Positions 1 to 6,615 of a DNA stretch of 6,615 nucleotides are shown piece by piece. The notes under the pieces are model-generated. The model was given only the letters and a program-made list of their open reading frames with translations, ran no database searches and was not told the DNA's origin. Numbering within the stretch: the stretch's first letter is position 1; each line of letters opens with the position of its first letter. A program made the position numbers and the translations under genes. The DNA lies in NCBI GenBank assembly GCA_009704065.1, contig WLEX01000068.1, positions 1 to 6,615 of the forward strand, written 5' to 3'. This stretch comes from Actinomycetota bacterium (GTDB lineage: Bacteria; Actinomycetota; Acidimicrobiia; Acidimicrobiales; Ilumatobacteraceae).

Positions 1-1325
1 GTGGGGTACCACTCGTTGTCAACCAATATTCGTTTGCCATACGGCGGGTAGGTAGGCAAGCACTTGTCAATGAGATCAGGTCGACCTTCAAGTTGGCTCA
101 ATACGTACTCAGTCATTTGTTCGCGGTGGCGATCGTTGTGACGGTTCATTGATCGCTCGGGGAACTCCCACTTCGGATCGCGACGCAATGTGCGCAAGAG
201 GCCATCACCAAAACGCCAGAACAAACCGAAGCGATACCACTGCGCATAGAACGGAACATTCTCTAGCAACCACACCGTGTGTGCAGACACCTCACGGTGG
301 TAATCGGTGCTCGGGCGAATCCACTGAGGAGAGCGTTGGAAGATAGTGACACTTCCAGCTGTGGCGGCAAGGGTGCGCATGAACTGCATCGAGCTTGCAC
401 CAGTTCCCACAACTGCGACGCGTTTACCTGCGAGATCTAACGAATGATTCCACTGCGATGAATGAAACCAATCGCCACTGAAGTGTTCAATACCTCGGGC
501 AGGCGCCATATTCGGCCGGTTTAATTGGCCAACTGCAGTAATGACAATGGGGAACTCTTCGGTGGTTGTACCCGCTGCATTTGTAATGGAAACTGACCAC
601 ACATTGCGCTCGTTATCCCAGTTCATTGTTTCTACTTCTGTAGAAAACTGAATGTGTTGGCGAATGTTGTGAGAATCGGCCACGTTGTTGGCGTACTGCC
701 AAATTTCTGCGCGCTTCGAGAAATAGTTTTTCCACTTTGTATTGGGAGCAAAAGAATACGAATAGAAATGGTTGGGAGTATCTACGCCAGCTTCGGGGTA
801 ATTGTTATCGAACCACGTGCCGCCGATATCGGAATTCCTTTCCACCACCACGTAGGGGATTCCGAGTTGTTGCAATTTAATTGCGGCACAAATACCAGCA
901 AAGCCGGCACCAATCACTAGTGCGCGATATCCAGCGGGAAGCACTGGAGTCTGATCATTGGTCCAATGAATATCTCGATCTACAAAACCAAGTTCTTCCA
1001 ACAACATGGGCGCGTACTCGGGTGCTACGTCTTCAGCCACACAGTTACGCATCATGGTGATGAATTGATCTTCATCAATGTCGGTCGGCACCGAGCGTGT
1101 GCCAGATGACAGTTCATCGAGCACTACTGCCATGGCATCGCGCACTTGTTGCTGCACTTCTACAGATAGGCCGCCTGTTTCATCGTGAAACAAATTGGTG
1201 TCGCGGCGTGGAAGAAATGGTTCCTCTAGCCACACCGAGTCACCGGTGATTTGTGCCAGACACATAATGAGGGTGGGGATAGAAGCTTCTGCCAATGCAG
1301 CGCTGTGTTGTGTGCCCCCACTCAT
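1..1325 (-). CDS. HAPMO-type Baeyer-Villiger monooxygenase (FAD/NADPH), 3' end outside the window
   Basis: This is the N-terminal 441 residues of a flavin monooxygenase that has no stop codon before the left edge. Family members use FAD, NADPH and O2 to turn ketones into esters or lactones in the cytoplasm. Visible features are an FAD Rossmann motif GAGFAG (139-144) with the ribose-binding acid E162, then GGTW (168-171), AVGQLNRP (264-271), the Baeyer-Villiger fingerprint FSGDWFHSSQW (282-292), a second nucleotide motif GTGASS (307-312), and K431-R432, which by position matches the active-site Arg of PAMO and HAPMO. About 130 residues precede the first Rossmann motif. That extension, with its IPTLIMCLAQITGD segment near residue 16, resembles 4-hydroxyacetophenone monooxygenase (about 640 aa) rather than short cyclohexanone-type enzymes, so about 200 residues are missing here. 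The ATG start has a good AAGGTGG ribosome site. The fingerprint ends in Asn, where Pro or Asp is usual. The family call is firm; the substrate is unknown. Confidence 0.9.
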   Translation of the reverse strand, partial: MSGGTQHSAALAEASIPTLIMCLAQITGDSVWLEEPFLPRRDTNLFHDETGGLSVEVQQQVRDAMAVVLDELSSGTRSVPTDIDEDQFITMMRNCVAEDVAPEYAPMLLEELGFVDRDIHWTNDQTPVLPAGYRALVIGAGFAGICAAIKLQQLGIPYVVVERNSDIGGTWFDNNYPEAGVDTPNHFYSYSFAPNTKWKNYFSKRAEIWQYANNVADSHNIRQHIQFSTEVETMNWDNERNVWSVSITNAAGTTTEEFPIVITAVGQLNRPNMAPARGIEHFSGDWFHSSQWNHSLDLAGKRVAVVGTGASSMQFMRTLAATAGSVTIFQRSPQWIRPSTDYHREVSAHTVWLLENVPFYAQWYRFGLFWRFGDGLLRTLRRDPKWEFPERSMNRHNDRHREQMTEYVLSQLEGRPDLIDKCLPTYPPYGKRILVDNEWYP

Positions 1326-1330
1326 GGGAA

Positions 1331-1337
1331 CCACCTT
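1331..1337 (-). promoter_or_regulatory. Ribosome binding site of the monooxygenase gene
   Basis: On the minus strand AAGGTGG lies 5 nt before the ATG at 1325. It is the strongest Shine-Dalgarno match in the window and fixes the monooxygenase start. Its first bases overlap the TAA stop of a nine-codon reading frame (1362 to 1336, peptide MSTTPLIP) that could couple translation, though that mini-ORF has no clear ribosome site of its own. Confidence 0.7.
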
Positions 1338-1342
1338 ATGGG

Positions 1343-1362
1343 ATGAGCGGTGTGGTGCTCAT
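1343..1362. repeat. Inverted repeat ATGAGC-N8-GCTCAT between haem gene and monooxygenase
   Basis: A perfect 6-bp inverted repeat (1343-1348 and 1357-1362) encloses an 8-nt spacer, GGTGTGGT. A second, weaker 4-bp stem, GCCT/AGGC (1363-1366 and 1372-1375), abuts it. Together they fill most of the 51-bp gap between the haem gene stop and the monooxygenase ribosome site. There is no T-run on either side, so an intrinsic terminator is unlikely. An RNA hairpin tuning downstream expression, a protein site or chance are all possible. Confidence 0.35.
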
Positions 1363-1376
1363 GCCTGAAAGAGGCG

Positions 1377-1994
1377 TTAATGGCCTTCGCTAAAACCTGG
1401 TGTCGCTTTCAAGCCGGCAACAAGGGTGGCAATCTCTGCAGAGGTAAGACGAGCCTCGGGGTGTCTTCCGAAACGCGTGTAGAACCCGGGAGGCATCGAA
1501 CCTTCTTGAATCACTTCGATTGTGTCGTCACCGCGTCGAGAGCTTGTAGTGAACTCGGAGTAATTCACTGCACTACGTCCTTCATCGATGTGGCTTTGCA
1601 CTGCCCATGAGATGGGAGCAACATTGGCATACGACGGGTATTTCACTTCATTGGAATGGCACCCAAAGCATGCACGCACCATGAGATCACGAGTTTCGGG
1701 GTTAGCCCATTTTGGCTCGCCCGTTACAGGTGGGTTGGTGTGATTGCGACCGTAGGGAATTGCCTGGATAACAGCGAAGGTGACCACGGTGGCTATGGCA
1801 ACAGATGAAATGATGCTTAGTGCTTCGGCCTGGCCGTGTTGTGGATTGCGTTTCTGAATAATCCACCATGCGATGAGGGCGATGGGTGCTAACACGACTG
1901 CCATCTGGATAAAGCCGATGAGAAATGCGAATCCCATGAAGAGAAGGCATAAGGCCACCAACACAGAAGTGAGGACGGGGTGGCGCTTTGCCAT
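1377..1994 (-). CDS. Membrane-anchored haem-binding domain protein (CxxCH, c-type)
   Basis: This 205-residue protein has a positively charged N-terminus (MAKRHP), two closely spaced hydrophobic stretches (about 10-29 and 31-46), a basic loop QKRNPQ (47-52), a third membrane segment (about 58-78), and a C-terminal domain of about 125 residues outside the membrane. That domain carries the c-type haem motif C109-F-G-C112-H113, preceded by an NPPV segment (87-90) and followed by VAPISW and HIDEGR. It ends with an MPPG loop (167-170), whose M167 is a candidate second axial ligand. This is the signature order of the Haem_bd (PF14376) family, whose electron partner is generally unknown. Charge distribution puts the haem outside the cytoplasm, as c-type maturation requires. 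The gene lies 51 bp upstream of the monooxygenase on the same strand. No good ribosome site precedes the ATG; an in-frame GTG at 2036 would add 14 residues. The open frame continues to 2444, but that part is antisense to lacZ. Confidence 0.85.
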   Translation of the reverse strand: MAKRHPVLTSVLVALCLLFMGFAFLIGFIQMAVVLAPIALIAWWIIQKRNPQHGQAEALSIISSVAIATVVTFAVIQAIPYGRNHTNPPVTGEPKWANPETRDLMVRACFGCHSNEVKYPSYANVAPISWAVQSHIDEGRSAVNYSEFTTSSRRGDDTIEVIQEGSMPPGFYTRFGRHPEARLTSAEIATLVAGLKATPGFSEGH

Positions 1995-4997
<3,003 letters not shown>

Positions 4998-5003
4998 TTG
5001 CTG

Positions 5004-5990
5004 TTAGTTCACTACGTGGGCAGCACCCACGGGTTGCACATGCCAGCCATCAATGTTGGTATCTGGTGCACACATGGCAACGATGCATCCGCCAAAGCCG
5101 CCACCTGTCATACGGGCTCCGTACACACCAGGTATCGCGCAGAGCTCACGCACTGCGTCATCCATTTGTGCAGTAGAAGTGGCAAAGTCGGCAGCCACAC
5201 TGTGGTGGCTATCAATCATTAATGCGCCGGCTCGTATGTAATCACCTTGCTGTAAAGCATCGGCGAACTGCACCACTCGAGCATTCTCGCTAATCACATG
5301 TTTGGCACGTGCAGCAATCACTGGGTCACTAATGGTCTGTACATCGCTTAATGAAGCATCTCGCAACGGTCCAATGATTTCTTCGGCGGCGGCGCATTGC
5401 GCCACCCGATCGCTGTACTCAGAGCCCACCAATGTGCGGTGAGCAATGAATCGAACCACAAACTTCACATCAGTGGGAATCACAATGTGTTGCACCGTGA
5501 GGGTGTGGCAATCAATCAATGTGCCGTGGCCTTCCTTGGCGCTCGCAATACATAGTTGATCCATGATTCCGGTAGGAACACCAGTAGCCAAGTTTTCTGC
5601 ACGCTGAGTAAGTAACGCTAAATCGCGTGCAGGTAGCGAACACCCCATAGCAAGGGCCGATGCAATTTCTAATGCGGCACTCGAAGATAATCCAGCCCCT
5701 ACAGGAATGGTTGTACTGATATTGCCTGTAATGCCAAGTGGAGAATCGATGAGTGATGCAGTGGCAGATACGTATCGACCCCATGCTGGTTGCGTTGCAA
5801 AGGTGAAGTCGTCGTTAACGGTGAAAGCAACAGTGCCATCCATATCGTTCGACGTGAGCGACACCTGTAGTGGTGAATACTGAAAATCAATGGTGGTGTA
5901 ACGGTCGATCGCCATGGGAAACACCAATCCACCGGTGTAATCGGTGTGGTCACCAATCAAGTTCACGCGCCCTGGCGCAATGGCGCGCAT
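5004..5990 (-). CDS. galK: Galactokinase (GHMP kinase family)
   Basis: This 328-residue cytoplasmic kinase converts alpha-D-galactose and ATP to galactose 1-phosphate, the first committed Leloir step. The galactokinase signature is at the extreme N-terminus (A5-P-G-R-V-N-L-I-G-D-H-T-D-Y). The ATP-binding GHMP motif PVGAGLSSSAA spans 97-107, the catalytic base D144 lies in GIMDQ, TLVGSEYSDR (187-195) is typical of the family, and the third motif MTGGGFGG spans 294-301. R8 is the expected transition-state Arg. The protein lacks the roughly 15-25 residues that precede the signature in E. coli GalK. The start is nevertheless secure: its ATG overlaps the galT stop as TGATG and no in-frame start lies just upstream. 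Asp replaces the commoner Glu in G-E/D-H-T-D, which is conservative. It is expressed behind galT by translational coupling and is convergent with lacZ. A related sugar kinase is possible but less likely given galT next door. Confidence 0.94.
   Translation of the reverse strand: MRAIAPGRVNLIGDHTDYTGGLVFPMAIDRYTTIDFQYSPLQVSLTSNDMDGTVAFTVNDDFTFATQPAWGRYVSATASLIDSPLGITGNISTTIPVGAGLSSSAALEIASALAMGCSLPARDLALLTQRAENLATGVPTGIMDQLCIASAKEGHGTLIDCHTLTVQHIVIPTDVKFVVRFIAHRTLVGSEYSDRVAQCAAAEEIIGPLRDASLSDVQTISDPVIAARAKHVISENARVVQFADALQQGDYIRAGALMIDSHHSVAADFATSTAQMDDAVRELCAIPGVYGARMTGGGFGGCIVAMCAPDTNIDGWHVQPVGAAHVVN
5015..5031 (+). terminator. GC-rich hairpin after lacZ, lying inside the galK 3' end
   Basis: A perfect 6-bp stem, CGTGGG (5015-5020) and CCCACG (5026-5031), with a CAGCA loop starts 17 nt after the lacZ stop, inside the last codons of galK. 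With only 6 bp between the convergent stops, any lacZ terminator has to sit in galK. No T-run follows, so a classical intrinsic terminator is doubtful. It may pause polymerase, protect a 3' end, or be chance in coding DNA. Confidence 0.25.
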
Positions 5991-5992
5991 CA
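5988..5992 (-). promoter_or_regulatory. galT/galK stop-start overlap (TGATG)
   Basis: Read on the minus strand, the galT stop TGA and the galK start ATG share one base. No Shine-Dalgarno sequence precedes galK, so its translation probably depends on ribosomes finishing galT. This supports one galT-galK transcript and fixes the galK start. Confidence 0.8.
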
Positions 5993-6615
5993 GATCAATG
6001 CACGAAGACGTGCAGCAACATCGGCCGGATCAACCGGATTGAAGTATTCACCCGTTGCTACTTCAACCCCAGCGATATAACGCGGTAATCCCGAAGCACG
6101 CCACGGAGACACAATTTCAATGTTGAACCACGCGTCGGGCCAATCGCCGGAAGTGCGTGGCGCTTGATTAAGCCACATCATGTAGGGGAGTGGTTCGTCG
6201 AAGAGTTCTTCTAGTGCAGCAAAAACATTTACGAGAGTAGATGCAAGAACGGCGCGGTCGGCATTGCTCATGGAAACCAAATCGGCAATGCGTTCCACCG
6301 GTGCAATACGAATCGACACTGGGTACACCGCAGCGTTGTCGCAATACACGCGCCACCCATTGTTCTCACATATCAATCGGTCACCCGGATCTGTGTCTGA
6401 TTGCCACGACGCACGCAATGCGGTGGCAGGACGCGCCGGCACATGATCGAATGCATAGATCTGACCATGCGGATGAGAAATGGTGGCACCAATCGATGCC
6501 CCGCGGTTTTCAAACACGATCACATATTCGCCATCGGGCAACTGGCGTAAAGCTTCGGTTCGTTCAGCCCACAAATCAATCACCGATTGCACACCCACTA
6601 AGCCAAGCGATGCAA
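5990..6615 (-). CDS. galT: Galactose-1-phosphate uridylyltransferase, C-terminal part (5' end outside the window)
   Basis: These last 207 residues of GalT include the active-site motif H47-P-H49-G-Q (numbered from the first complete codon), where the second His forms the uridylyl-enzyme intermediate. The enzyme swaps UMP between UDP-glucose and galactose 1-phosphate. The surrounding segment FENRGASIGATISHPHGQ aligns with the family, as do PVSIRIAP, PYMMWLNQAP and the C-terminal SPWRAS and AARLRALI. About 140 N-terminal residues, including the first metal site, are missing because the window ends. By alignment with E. coli GalT, the second-metal-site ligands H281, H296 and H298 appear as N, N and E, and no Glu sits where E182 would be. 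Other GalTs also lack this structural site, so activity is not excluded. A GTG at 6598 is an internal codon, not the start. The gene is first in the visible galT-galK pair. Confidence 0.93.
   Translation of the reverse strand, partial: ASLGLVGVQSVIDLWAERTEALRQLPDGEYVIVFENRGASIGATISHPHGQIYAFDHVPARPATALRASWQSDTDPGDRLICENNGWRVYCDNAAVYPVSIRIAPVERIADLVSMSNADRAVLASTLVNVFAALEELFDEPLPYMMWLNQAPRTSGDWPDAWFNIEIVSPWRASGLPRYIAGVEVATGEYFNPVDPADVAARLRALI

Noticed and set aside
654..920. Open frame of 88 residues on the plus strand
   Set aside because: It lies wholly antisense to the monooxygenase, whose motifs are clear, and has no recognisable features.
6596..6598. GTG as a possible galT start
   Set aside because: The frame is open to the window edge, and GalT has about 140 residues before this region, so this codon is internal.

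Overview
The window (6,615 bp, roughly balanced base composition, densely coding) looks like a chromosomal segment of a high-GC Gram-positive (actinobacterial) genome. An Acidimicrobiia/Ilumatobacter-type freshwater or marine lineage is my best guess, judged from the style of the GalT and GalK proteins, the HAPMO-type monooxygenase and the very short intergenic gaps. The phylum is an inference, and finer placement cannot be made by eye. I see no insertion sequence, CRISPR array, tRNA or rRNA.

Layout: (1) 1-1325, minus strand: a flavin-dependent Baeyer-Villiger monooxygenase of the 4-hydroxyacetophenone monooxygenase (HAPMO) type, cut by the left edge. (2) 1377-1994, minus strand, 51 bp upstream of it: a small membrane protein with three hydrophobic segments and a C-terminal CxxCH haem-binding domain. 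These two genes are probably co-transcribed. (3) 2079-4997, plus strand: a complete GH2 beta-galactosidase (LacZ, 972 aa), divergent from the haem gene across an 84-bp gap. (4) 5004-5990, minus strand: galactokinase (GalK, 328 aa), convergent with lacZ with only 6 bp between the two stop codons. (5) 5990-6615, minus strand: the C-terminal 207 residues of galactose-1-phosphate uridylyltransferase (GalT), cut by the right edge, its stop codon overlapping the galK start (TGATG).

The right two thirds form a compact galactoside-use module. LacZ releases galactose from beta-galactosides in the cytoplasm, GalK phosphorylates it, and GalT exchanges it onto UDP-glucose (Leloir pathway). No epimerase, mutarotase, transporter or regulator is visible, so the module must continue to the right or be completed elsewhere. 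The left third is a separate redox pair, a putative ketone-oxygenating flavoenzyme and a membrane-tethered c-type haem protein, with no evident link to galactose metabolism beyond adjacency.

I did not find evidence for a new kind of biological system. The most notable points are the haem protein/HAPMO pairing, the apparent loss of the second metal site in GalT, the 6-bp convergent lacZ/galK junction with a hairpin lying inside galK, and a tiny leader ORF overlapping the monooxygenase ribosome binding site.
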